A DNA stretch of 64,000 bases, from assembly GCA_937775265.1 (NCBI GenBank), contig CALKBV010000004.1:1-64000 (forward strand), given 5' to 3'. This document shows, in pieces, positions 1-8,418 of the stretch (its first letter is position 1; the number at the start of each line of letters is the position of its first letter). The translations under genes were made by a program, and so were the position numbers. The notes beneath the pieces were generated by a model. That model did not search any database, had not been told where the DNA came from, and was given only the letters and a program-made list of their open reading frames with translations. Source of the stretch: an uncultured Pseudomonadales bacterium. Its GTDB lineage: Bacteria; Pseudomonadota; Gammaproteobacteria; Pseudomonadales; Azotimanducaceae.

Positions 1-12
1 CGACCCCACACA

Positions 13-1395
13 TCAGAGAAGATCATCCTGCCGCACCAGATTGAGTGATTTCTTGATTATTTCAGCGGCCTCATCAACCAGTTCCGGTGTATGAACATGC
101 GAGATAAACGAACGTCGTGTACCCGGGATCAACACGCCATTGTCTAGAAGGTGAAGGTAGAAATCTGTCTCTGCTTGCGACCGCATTCCGCCAGTATCGC
201 GGGCAGACCAAATCTCACCCTCGTTAAAGTAAATTTGAAACATCGAACCGGCATTAAGTACTTGAACGCCCATACCCTGTTCGCGAGCATACTGATTGAT
301 GGTCTCTGCAAGTCGCTGACCCATCGAATTGAGGCGCGGATAGATTTCAGCTCTGTTCTCATCAAGGAAAGAGGTTTGCGCTACCCCTGCTGCCATCGTT
401 AACGGGTTACCCGAGAACGTGCCGCCTGACATGATGCCTTTCTTATCACCCATGGCCATCGAATTAAAAAGCTTCATGATGTCAGATCGTCCGCCCACCG
501 CACCAATGGGAAGCCCGCCGCCAAGTACCTTTCCATAAGTTGCCAGGTCCGGTTGCACGTCAAAGTACTCTTGTGCTCCACCATAGGCCAGACGAAAGCC
601 GGTAATCACTTCATCCATCATGAATAAAACATCCGATTCTGCACAAACTGTTTTTAGTTCCTGCAAATACGCCGTTAGCTCGTGTTTTTCGTGGGGGTTT
701 GAACTTTGCACTCCTTCTATCATGACCATGGCAAGGTCATCTTTATGTTGTCGGATCAGTTCGAATGCCGCATCTGAGCGATAAGGCAACATGATCTGGT
801 TCTCAACGATGGCAGGTAACACCCCTGCGCCAATTGGCTGATAAACGGGAGCATCACGTGGGCTGTTGGGATCGGCTGCACCGATTCCATAGTCGTGAGC
901 ACCGTGATAGAAACCGTCAAATACACCAAGTTTAGGCTTGCCAGAAAATGCGCGGGCGACACGAATAGCATACATCGTCGATTCGGTACCCGAATTGCAA
1001 AAAATGACGCGTTCGGCGCAATTGTCACCCTTGATCAATTGGTCAGCGAGTTTAACTTGATTAGGATTATGTAACCCGAACTGCCAACCCCTGTTGGCTG
1101 CCTGATCAAGCAGGGCAGACTGGACCAGGGGATGGCGGTGGCCAAGCAACATCGACCCAAAGCCAATCTGAAAATCAATATAGCGATTGCCATCTGCATC
1201 AATTAGAAAGGGCCCATCACCCGCCTCCATGAGCACCGGAAAGGGCATCTCCAGGCTCGCCGCTGAGCCAGAGTTCATAAGCTCGCCAGTTGCCAGCGTT
1301 AGCGCTTGAGAGCGTTTATTCTTCAGTAGCAGGCTGTCACGCACTTCGCGTCCGTTACGACCTAAGTGTTCGCCTGATTCAGATGCACCGGCCAT
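13..1395 (-). CDS. PLP-dependent class III aminotransferase, glutamate-1-semialdehyde aminomutase-like
   Basis: A fold-type I PLP enzyme of 460 residues, close to the usual class III length. Visible motifs are NSGTES (about residues 134-139, phosphate binding), DEVITGFR with the cofactor-contacting Asp261, and TYGKVLGGG with the Schiff-base lysine at about 289. The family moves amino groups on semialdehydes or amino acids; the resemblance is to the glutamate-1-semialdehyde aminomutase branch. Since the neighbours are catabolic, not haem genes, a role as a transaminase of the local pathway is more likely than haem synthesis (inference). The ATG start is preceded by a strong GGGAGGA ribosome site. 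The stop lies 12 bases inside the left edge of the window, so the gene is complete. Confidence 0.88.
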   Translation of the reverse strand: MAGASESGEHLGRNGREVRDSLLLKNKRSQALTLATGELMNSGSAASLEMPFPVLMEAGDGPFLIDADGNRYIDFQIGFGSMLLGHRHPLVQSALLDQAANRGWQFGLHNPNQVKLADQLIKGDNCAERVIFCNSGTESTMYAIRVARAFSGKPKLGVFDGFYHGAHDYGIGAADPNSPRDAPVYQPIGAGVLPAIVENQIMLPYRSDAAFELIRQHKDDLAMVMIEGVQSSNPHEKHELTAYLQELKTVCAESDVLFMMDEVITGFRLAYGGAQEYFDVQPDLATYGKVLGGGLPIGAVGGRSDIMKLFNSMAMGDKKGIMSGGTFSGNPLTMAAGVAQTSFLDENRAEIYPRLNSMGQRLAETINQYAREQGMGVQVLNAGSMFQIYFNEGEIWSARDTGGMRSQAETDFYLHLLDNGVLIPGTRRSFISHVHTPELVDEAAEIIKKSLNLVRQDDLL

Positions 1396-1759
1396 TCGTT
1401 CGATCCTCCCTCAGCGATTACACATCGATTAAAACATGGACTAAATCGTTGATACTATCCAGTGTCATATTCCGCACCGATCTATGCGTGCCCAAATCTC
1501 ACAAGCCTCGAATTTTTAATGCTCTTTTGGGCAACTCGCCCCACAATAGGGTGCTGTATTCAACATAGCGCTGTATTCGAACCAAATGATGATTCGGCAG
1601 GCATTTCAAAAAGGCAACCACATTGAGCTAAAAGGGGTTGTCCACACCGCCATCACGCTGATATATGCTACCACTCAAAGTGACCCGCAAGACTCGGCGA
1701 CGACGTAGAAGATGGCCTGGCCCACCGCATTAAGGCGCGGGACAACAGCCAAGAAACAT
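1396..1759. other. intergenic stretch, no gene seen
   Basis: A gap between the aminotransferase start and the end of the next SDR gene, both on the minus strand. I see no convincing coding frame. The 9-base word GCTGTATTC occurs twice around 1552-1577. The aminotransferase promoter should lie near the left end of this gap. Confidence 0.4.
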
Positions 1760-2590
1760 TTACGCTCTAATAAGCGTCTGATCGTTCACCATCGCGTCCA
1801 ACTGTTTTTGCACCGTCTTACTCCAGTGCGGATGCGTTAGTATCCAAAATTTTTCCTGCTCAACGGCGTTCGCGACCAGTTCACCCACCTCGTCTGGGTG
1901 CATACCTTGCTCGAGCGCGGCCTGGATGTTACCAGCCAACTTCCCGGCCTTTTCAGAATCACCCTTAGGCTTGCCGCGGCCGGGACGAAAATCGACGGAG
2001 TGTCGACTAATATTCGTGTTAATCGGTCCTGGGCACAACACTGAGGCACGGACGTTGCTTTTCTTAGCCCGAAGCTCTCGCTCCACTGCCGCCATCAACG
2101 CGACCACTCCATGCTTGGCTACATTGTATGCGCCCATCATTTGCGATGAGATCAAACCAGCCATCGAAGAAGTGGCATTGATATGGCCGACGCCCTGTTC
2201 CTCTATGAGAGGCAGGAAAGTTTTCACGGCGTAGATTGGGCCCCATAGGTCGACATTAATGATCCATTCCCAGTCAGCCAGTTTAACCTTACGTGCTGAC
2301 GTTGGAATGCCGACCCCGGCATTACTGCAAACAACATGTACTGCACCGAAGCGGTCCATCGTGACTTCTGCCAAACGCTCGACGTCTTCGAGTTTCGACA
2401 CATCGCAGACCTGACACACGACAGCGGTACCAGCTGCTGAAAACTCCTTTTCAGCAGCCTTTAAAAGCTCTTCATCCAGATCCGCCAACACCAGTTGCAT
2501 ACCGCGCCCGGCAAAGGACCGCGCCATACCAAGGCCAATACCACTGGCGCCGCCTGTGATCACTGCGGTTCTTCCCAAAAAATCCTGCAT
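1760..2590 (-). CDS. SDR family NAD(P)-dependent oxidoreductase
   Basis: Classical short-chain dehydrogenase of 276 residues. The Rossmann motif TGGASGIG lies near residues 12-19, a diverged NAG motif (SNAGVG) near 89, and the catalytic YNVAKHG at Tyr155/Lys159. It should oxidise a secondary alcohol or reduce a ketone with NAD(P). It starts 27 bases after the stop of the CoA-transferase gene on the same strand and belongs to a run of minus-strand genes (CoA transferase, BVMO, a second SDR). That context suggests it handles an intermediate of the same pathway. The substrate cannot be read from sequence. Confidence 0.88.
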   Translation of the reverse strand: MQDFLGRTAVITGGASGIGLGMARSFAGRGMQLVLADLDEELLKAAEKEFSAAGTAVVCQVCDVSKLEDVERLAEVTMDRFGAVHVVCSNAGVGIPTSARKVKLADWEWIINVDLWGPIYAVKTFLPLIEEQGVGHINATSSMAGLISSQMMGAYNVAKHGVVALMAAVERELRAKKSNVRASVLCPGPINTNISRHSVDFRPGRGKPKGDSEKAGKLAGNIQAALEQGMHPDEVGELVANAVEQEKFWILTHPHWSKTVQKQLDAMVNDQTLIRA

Positions 2591-2617
2591 CGTTTAGTCC
2601 TTGAATCAGTCTTCGAA

Positions 2618-3784
2618 TCAGTTAGCTGTGCTGGTCAGCATGGCCGCCTGGACATTACTAATCTCCTCTTCGGTCCAGTCCAACCATTGCCTTAATACTT
2701 CCTCATTGTGTTCACCCAGGTGAGGCGCCCCGGCCCTGACGTCCGCCTTGAGCTGTCGAAACTTATAGGGTGAGTCTGGAATAGACCTCGTACCACCTGC
2801 TCGGTCATCAACTTCGATAATAGAAGCTCGTGCTTTAACGGAAGCCAGTTCCTGCACGTCAGAGGCTGGCCTGACATCGCCCCAGGCAATGTTCATTTTA
2901 TCCAAAGCCACGATAACCTCTTCACGGCTACTACAGATCTCTGTAAAGAAATGTTTGGAGGCAGCTCGACGTGATTGGATTTTTTCTTCCAGCGTAGCAT
3001 TCTGTAAATCTTCCAGGCCGTCACTCACCCCATAAACTGAACTGAGCAACTTCCAGATATATCTAAATTCACCGGCGAGCATCAGCAAACCACCCGCAGT
3101 CTCATGAACTTCATTAGTAACCCCAACCTTCAGACCTTCGAGAGCACTATGCATGCCATCATTTGTCACAATCGTTGCGTCAACCATCGCGATCTCGACA
3201 TGATCGCCCCGACCAGATTGTTGTCGCGCATAAAGCACAGCAAGCAGGCCAATAAGACCATGCATAGCAGCGTTAGTGTCTGCAACAGAAAGCGGCAACT
3301 CAGTGGGAAACGCGCCAGTTACCTCTGCCTGCCGAGCAATCAACCCAGTCTCAGCGTGAATAATGGGCGCGTAAGCCGCGCGGCGACTATCGGTGTTGTT
3401 TGCACCGAAACCGGAAATGGACAGCATGATGAGTCGTGGGTTGATTTCAGCCAATGTGTCGTAGTCAATGCCTAATCGCCGCATGACATCCGGTCGGAAA
3501 TTCTCGATAAGCACGTCCGCCTGCTTCACAAGCGACTTAACGATATCCAAACCTTTTGGGTGCCGCAGATCGACAGCAATATTACGTTTCCCCGCGTTCT
3601 GCTGATGATAGTAGCCGGAGATATCACCACGCTTGACGCCCCAGTGCCGGGTAACGTCTCCTTCAGGCGGTTCAAGTTTAACAACGTCAGCACCCAGATC
3701 GCTCAGCATACGCCCGGCGAAAGGGCCCGCAAGGACACGAGACAGGTCAAGGACTTTAATTCCGGCCAGTGGATAGCTCATCAC
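2618..3784 (-). CDS. CaiB/BaiF family (class III) CoA transferase
   Basis: The 388-residue protein has the N-terminal family signature LAGPFAGRMLSDLGADVVK and the ENFRP motif. Asp169 in LSVADTNAAMHG matches the catalytic aspartate of formyl-CoA transferase in position and context. The family moves CoA between carboxylic acids through an aspartyl-CoA anhydride. The gene lies 22 bases downstream of a Baeyer-Villiger-type monooxygenase and just upstream of an SDR, so it probably activates a carboxylate made by ring or side-chain oxidation (inference). Two adjacent ATG codons could each be the start. The fit to type III CoA transferases is strong; the donor and acceptor are unknown. Confidence 0.9.
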   Translation of the reverse strand: MMSYPLAGIKVLDLSRVLAGPFAGRMLSDLGADVVKLEPPEGDVTRHWGVKRGDISGYYHQQNAGKRNIAVDLRHPKGLDIVKSLVKQADVLIENFRPDVMRRLGIDYDTLAEINPRLIMLSISGFGANNTDSRRAAYAPIIHAETGLIARQAEVTGAFPTELPLSVADTNAAMHGLIGLLAVLYARQQSGRGDHVEIAMVDATIVTNDGMHSALEGLKVGVTNEVHETAGGLLMLAGEFRYIWKLLSSVYGVSDGLEDLQNATLEEKIQSRRAASKHFFTEICSSREEVIVALDKMNIAWGDVRPASDVQELASVKARASIIEVDDRAGGTRSIPDSPYKFRQLKADVRAGAPHLGEHNEEVLRQWLDWTEEEISNVQAAMLTSTAN

Positions 3785-3806
3785 CGACTCCTTTTTTTAA
3801 TGAGAC

Positions 3807-5531
3807 TCAACTTTGTTTCGGCGCAAGGTGGAAGTTTTCTTCCATTTTTTCGCGCACCTCGCCCTGACTTTCAAAGTACTGTCGAAAGCCACCGTTGTAA
3901 TTACCGTCCTGGCGTCGTTGCTCGTTGCCTTCAAAGTTGTAATAACCGGGCGTGCATTCCTCAGAACGATTGGTCTTACCGCGGTGTTTAATGACCTCTT
4001 GAACCCACCACTCTTCTGCCTCGTCAGTCACATCCAGCGTGTGATGCCCATTGCTGCGCACATGATCGATGCACTCGGCGATATGGTCCCCTTGGGTCTG
4101 TAGCATTTCGGTAAGGTTGAATTGGAACGACGCCTGATACCCACCCATGATAAACAGATTGGGGAAACCCGCAGTATGAATACCCAGCAGCGTGCGAATA
4201 CCATCGCTATACTTATCCTGAAGGTTCACGCCACCCTGACCAACAATATCGTTGTAGATACCGGTCTGCTGGACCTCGAAACCCGTTGCGTAAATCAGAA
4301 GGTCCAATTCGTATTCATATCCCTTGAAGACTGGTCCTTTGGGGCTGATCTCTGTAATACCTTCACCTTCGGTATCTACCAAATGAACATTCGGCAAATT
4401 GAAAGACGGAAGATATTCATTATGGAAGCACGGCCGCTTACACATAAACATATACCAGGGCTTCAGAGCATCAGCTGTCGTTTGGTCATCAACTATTTCA
4501 TCTATCCGTTTGTGGATGCGCATCATGTAATCGATGTTAGCGTTTTCCTGCTTCTTCAGTTTGTCTTCGGGTGAGACCGCGCCTTTAGCAGCTCGTTTTT
4601 CGAGTGAATTTTCAACCGCAGCAAACAGCTTCGATCGTCGTTTCGACTGCCACCCTGGCTCAAGTTTACGCGCCCAATTTGGATCGGTTGGCCAGTCATC
4701 ACGAATATCAATCGATGATGGTGTTCGCTGGAACACATAGACTTCTTTCGCTGTCTTAGCCAGCTCGGGTACAATCTGCACTGCGCTAGCGCCGGTACCG
4801 ATAATACCGACAACCTTGCCCTTCAAGTGTTCGAGATTCTTGCCGGTGTAATCGTAGTCCCACCGGGATGTATGGAAAGAGTGACCGCCAAAGGAAGTCA
4901 TTCCACTAATTGTCGACAGTTTCGGTTTTGCAAGTGTGCCATTCGCACAGATTACAAATTGCGCGCGCATGACATCGCCACGATCTGTGCTGACGTGCCA
5001 ATGCTGGTCTGCGTCGTCCCAGCGCGTCTCAGTGACGGTCGTATTGAAGACTGAGAGCTCGTAAAGATTATACTTGTCGGCAATCGCCTGACAGTGAGCG
5101 AAAATTTCAGGGCCACGTGAATAATGATTAACGGGCACGTAGTCGAGCTCATCGAGTAACGGTAGATAGTCATAGCTCACGACATCACACGCGGCGCCTG
5201 GGTATCTGTTCCAATACCATGTGCCGCCCACATCCGAGCCACGCTCCACGATGCGAATACTCTCTATACCGCGTTCTCTTAAACGCGCAGACGTCAACAG
5301 CGCAGAAAAGCCACCCCCAATAAACAGCACCTCTACCTTGTCGGTAATTGGCTCTCGGCTGGGGACTTCTTCTGCATAAGGATCAACCGCATACTTCGCA
5401 AGATCACCACTAAACTCCGACGTGGATTGATCAGTTCCAGGAGGGCGGTACAGCAGTCGCAGATTTCGTTCCTCCTGGAACTTATCTTTGATGTCATCGT
5501 AGTAACTCTGGGGTCGTTTTGGTCTAGGCAT
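3807..5531 (-). CDS. flavin-containing Baeyer-Villiger-type monooxygenase
   Basis: A class B flavoprotein monooxygenase of 574 residues that would use FAD, NADPH and oxygen to insert oxygen next to a ketone. The FAD site is IGGGFSALL (residues 71-79), in which the last glycine of GxGxxG is replaced by alanine. GGTWYWNRYPGAACD matches the type I BVMO motif GGxWxxxxYPGxxxD. The fingerprint FxGxxxHxxxW(P/D) is present at 214-225, ending in WD. A second nucleotide motif, GIIGTGASA, lies near 243. An extension of about 65 residues precedes the FAD domain, as in longer BVMOs. The gene sits between an SDR and a CoA transferase in a minus-strand run, a sensible order for alcohol to ketone to ester to acid. 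Confidence 0.9.
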   Translation of the reverse strand: MPRPKRPQSYYDDIKDKFQEERNLRLLYRPPGTDQSTSEFSGDLAKYAVDPYAEEVPSREPITDKVEVLFIGGGFSALLTSARLRERGIESIRIVERGSDVGGTWYWNRYPGAACDVVSYDYLPLLDELDYVPVNHYSRGPEIFAHCQAIADKYNLYELSVFNTTVTETRWDDADQHWHVSTDRGDVMRAQFVICANGTLAKPKLSTISGMTSFGGHSFHTSRWDYDYTGKNLEHLKGKVVGIIGTGASAVQIVPELAKTAKEVYVFQRTPSSIDIRDDWPTDPNWARKLEPGWQSKRRSKLFAAVENSLEKRAAKGAVSPEDKLKKQENANIDYMMRIHKRIDEIVDDQTTADALKPWYMFMCKRPCFHNEYLPSFNLPNVHLVDTEGEGITEISPKGPVFKGYEYELDLLIYATGFEVQQTGIYNDIVGQGGVNLQDKYSDGIRTLLGIHTAGFPNLFIMGGYQASFQFNLTEMLQTQGDHIAECIDHVRSNGHHTLDVTDEAEEWWVQEVIKHRGKTNRSEECTPGYYNFEGNEQRRQDGNYNGGFRQYFESQGEVREKMEENFHLAPKQS

Positions 5532-5607
5532 CGTGCGTTGTCACCGAAAGATTTGAATCATCAAGAGACACTAACGCTCTATATATGTCAAACGAAATCA
5601 TCTGCAA

Positions 5608-6414
5608 CTAGTTGCGTTTCTGTCTTAAGCGATCGCGGAAGCGACGCATGCCGTTTAACCATCGCTCATAGTCATTTGCTTTATTGGCAAAGTACTTTGC
5701 GACTTCCATGTGCGGTAGCACCAGGAATTTCTCTTCAATAATGGCCCGGATACAGTCATCAGCAACCTTTTCAGGTTCCAGAATGCCGTCTTGGGCTGCT
5801 TGATTCGAGTTTGTTTTGCCCGCGCTGCTTTTACCTGCGCGCTTACCAAGGATATTGGTGCGCACCGCCTGTGGGCACAATACTGAGACGCCGATACCAC
5901 GATCCGAGTAGTTAATAGCGAGCCACTCTGCAAGCGCAACCGCGGCATGCTTAGAGACGGCATAAGGCGCTGAATCCAGCTGCGTTAAAAGACCTGCCGC
6001 TGATGCTGTACTGAGCAAGTATCCGCCACCTCGCTCTATCATTCCGGGAATCACTGCACGCGCCGCGTTCAAGTGTGCCCAAAGATGGACCTCCATCATT
6101 TTTCGCCACTGGTCAGTTTCTAGATTTAAGCCGCCACCAAGGGCATAACCTGCATTCGAGACAAAAATATCGACGCCACCCTGCTCCACCTCAAGTCGTT
6201 TTACCAGGCCCTCAATAGCGTCCTGGTCGGCAACATCCAGATGCACTGCAGACGCCCTTGCACCAATGAGATCAGCCGTTTCTATTGCAGTATCGACATC
6301 AAGATCAGCACAGACAACAAACCTGGCACCTGCATCTACGAGCCGACAGGCCAGCGCGCGACCGATACCCGAACCAGCACCCGTTACAACCGCCAATTTC
6401 CCATCAATATCCAT
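5608..6414 (-). CDS. SDR family oxidoreductase
   Basis: The 268-residue short-chain dehydrogenase has TGAGSGIGRA near the N-terminus, SNAGYA as the diverged NNAG motif and YAVSKHA as the catalytic Tyr/Lys pair. The basic C-terminus (RRFRDRLRQK) is unusual but short. It precedes the BVMO gene on the same strand, 76 bases away, and could supply the ketone substrate for that enzyme (inference). The start chosen is the ATG in MDIDGKLAVVTGAG, the usual distance from the Rossmann motif. Confidence 0.87.
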   Translation of the reverse strand: MDIDGKLAVVTGAGSGIGRALACRLVDAGARFVVCADLDVDTAIETADLIGARASAVHLDVADQDAIEGLVKRLEVEQGGVDIFVSNAGYALGGGLNLETDQWRKMMEVHLWAHLNAARAVIPGMIERGGGYLLSTASAAGLLTQLDSAPYAVSKHAAVALAEWLAINYSDRGIGVSVLCPQAVRTNILGKRAGKSSAGKTNSNQAAQDGILEPEKVADDCIRAIIEEKFLVLPHMEVAKYFANKANDYERWLNGMRRFRDRLRQKRN

Positions 6415-6564
6415 CTGAATTTACCTCTATCACCAGTTTTATTGAACGCCAGCATCATTTCGAACTGAACGCGATTACTAAAGATTAGTTAAAGAATTGT
6501 GCCGCAAGAATAACACTTGAAGGGCGCTCACATGATGGTGGTGGTCGCGAATACAACCTGATAC

Positions 6565-7899
6565 TCAGGTTTGAGCGGGAAGATCCAGCTGTCGCCTGAT
6601 TTCATCATGTGCAGATTTATTCAATGGATACGCTATGAGCGGCAGAAAGGCGCAGAACAGCCCGAGGGCTGTACCCACTGAGTAAGTCACCAGCAAACCC
6701 TGCAGTGCCACCGGGTCATTATCCCCGCCCGGGACAAAATTGAACGCCAGTTCAAGGATAGTAAAACTCGCACCCACCGCAAACGCCGCGCCAAGTTTGT
6801 TTGTGGTCGTCAAGAGAGCAAAGAACAACCCTGGCCTTTGCTGCCCTGTCTTCAATTCATCCTCATCACTGATGTCGGCCATCATAGACCGTATTAAAGT
6901 CGGTGGAGCGCCGAATCCCGCACCAAAGAGAATGGTAAAACCCCATAGCACCGCAACGTTTCCAGACTCTGCCAGCGGCAACAAGGCGAGGTTAATAGCT
7001 GTCATATAGAGCAAGGCCACCTTCATCGCATTATCTTTACCGACGGCATAGGCAAGCTTTAGCCAAAGTGGCATTGCCAAAAAACCGGTCACAAAATAAA
7101 ACAACAACGCAATACTTGCGTGTTCTGCCAATTCGAAATACGCCGTGGCAATAAAAATGTAAAGAGCGCCAGATACCCCAATGCCAAACCCTGCAGCCAG
7201 GTCTGCTATCAGTAACCGCCACATCAACCGATTAGCGAGCAGCACTTTGAACGCCTCCTGCCAGGGGATAGTCACACCAGGCTTGTTGTGCGAATCAGGT
7301 ACCCATAAAAGTGTCGGTATGGCGAGCAGAGGAAACAAAATCAGACAGAACCAGCCCATGCTGGCAACCTTGGTCGCCTGTTCGGAATGCCCGGACAATT
7401 CCATCGCTGCCGGAATAGCCAGCACAACGGCCATACCGCCGATGACAAATATTTCTCGCCAACCAAACAGCCTAGATCGGTCGTCATAACTCTTTGATAA
7501 TTCTACCCCCCAGGACTGATGACTGATGGCCAGCATCGTATATCCCACGTAAAGTAAGATAAGCCAAAACATCAGATATAAACCAGAGACATTTTCTGGA
7601 TTCGGCATGAAAACCATCCAGACCGACAGCAGCAGAATCGGGATAGACAAGGCTATCCAATGTTTTCTACGACCCCACCTGGAATCGAACTTGTCGATCA
7701 TCACGCCCATAATGGGATCCGTGACGACATCCCAGATGCGCGCGATGAAAAACACCGTGCCGACAGTAAGCAGCGATAGGCCCATGCCTTCGGAATAGAA
7801 CCGCGGCAGGTAAACAGCAATTGGCATACCCATCGCTGCCATTGGGATAGTGATCCCGCTATAGGCAGCCAGAACGGTCCGTGTCAGTTTATTTGTCAA
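6565..7899 (-). CDS. MFS transporter of the GPH (glycoside-pentoside-hexuronide) type
   Basis: A polytopic inner-membrane protein of 444 residues with about 12 hydrophobic segments. The MFS_2/GPH signature is visible: a DPIMG motif after the second helix, then DKFDSRWGRRKHW, and a second-half DISDEDELKTGQQRPG segment. GPH permeases are cation symporters. In marine Proteobacteria such genes often occur in clusters for non-sugar substrates, so sugar transport should not be assumed. A second member of the same family lies at 14019-15542. It probably imports the compound handled by the surrounding oxidoreductases (inference). Confidence 0.88.
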   Translation of the reverse strand: MTNKLTRTVLAAYSGITIPMAAMGMPIAVYLPRFYSEGMGLSLLTVGTVFFIARIWDVVTDPIMGVMIDKFDSRWGRRKHWIALSIPILLLSVWMVFMPNPENVSGLYLMFWLILLYVGYTMLAISHQSWGVELSKSYDDRSRLFGWREIFVIGGMAVVLAIPAAMELSGHSEQATKVASMGWFCLILFPLLAIPTLLWVPDSHNKPGVTIPWQEAFKVLLANRLMWRLLIADLAAGFGIGVSGALYIFIATAYFELAEHASIALLFYFVTGFLAMPLWLKLAYAVGKDNAMKVALLYMTAINLALLPLAESGNVAVLWGFTILFGAGFGAPPTLIRSMMADISDEDELKTGQQRPGLFFALLTTTNKLGAAFAVGASFTILELAFNFVPGGDNDPVALQGLLVTYSVGTALGLFCAFLPLIAYPLNKSAHDEIRRQLDLPAQT

Positions 7900-8091
7900 T
7901 GCTTTCCCTCTGGCCCTTTATCTAATCAACAGGTTAGAAGACGCGACCCTCATACCCTGTGACCGCAGGGCCTATCCTACGCAGTGCTTTGTTTAATTCT
8001 TCGCCCCCAGCAACTATCAACAGCGAGCGTCTACCCAAGCCTGCATGATAGCAATAAGTAGCTTGCCCGAAAGCGTTATGTAGCGACAGCA
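7900..8091. other. intergenic stretch with a short unexplained open frame
   Basis: Together with the glycosyltransferase remnant at 8092-8202 and the following 200 bases, this makes a 519-base gap between two minus-strand genes. On the minus strand, about 8115 down to 7934 is open for roughly 60 codons and contains LLIVAGGEELNKAL and ends in GYEGRVF. It has a coding look but no start context, and I do not recognise it. It may be part of the same decayed locus as the glycosyltransferase start beside it. Confidence 0.3.
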
Positions 8092-8202
8092 CTACGCGGT
8101 GATCCCTTTCATGACAGATTTAAATCCGTCAATTACGCCGCCAATCGTCACCTCTTCGTTGTAACAGGGCGCGATCACTGCGATGTCCAAATCTTCTTCC
8201 AT
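8092..8202 (-). pseudogene. truncated glycosyltransferase family 2 start (remnant)
   Basis: An ATG at 8202 opens a 36-codon frame reading MEEDLDIAVIAPCYNEEVTI and then GGVIDGFKS before TAG. This is the first beta-strand and nucleotide-binding start of GT2 glycosyltransferases (hydrophobic strand, then P-x-YNEE-x-TI). The remaining domain of 200 residues or more is absent, so the gene is a remnant. It is too short to have been called by length filters. Assignment rests on one strong motif. Confidence 0.55.
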
Positions 8203-8418
8203 GACGCGATGACAACCAAAGTAGTTTTGGGGTTGGAGTAAAGTTTTGGGGTCAGCGTAAAACCCAGACAATGACTCAAGGCCAATCGCTCAAGCATAGC
8301 TTGAAAAGGTCTCGCGACCAGATGGCGTGGATTCGATAATGCTACTTTTGGCCTTTGGTGACATTGTACGCAGGACTCTACCTCAGAGCGAAGCAACAAA
8401 GCCTTTATCTTGAAACGA
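8203..8418. other. intergenic stretch
   Basis: This stretch lies between the glycosyltransferase remnant and the stop of the DUF3604 gene. A word of the form AGTTTTGGGGT is repeated near 8221-8250. I see no coding frame that stands out. Confidence 0.3.

Noticed and set aside
13-1395. Haem biosynthesis gene hemL
   Set aside because: The family fit to glutamate-1-semialdehyde aminomutase is partial and the neighbours are catabolic, so the specific gene name is not assigned.
3807-5531. BVMO fingerprint broken because it ends in WD instead of WP
   Set aside because: The accepted fingerprint allows either P or D at that position, so the motif is normal.
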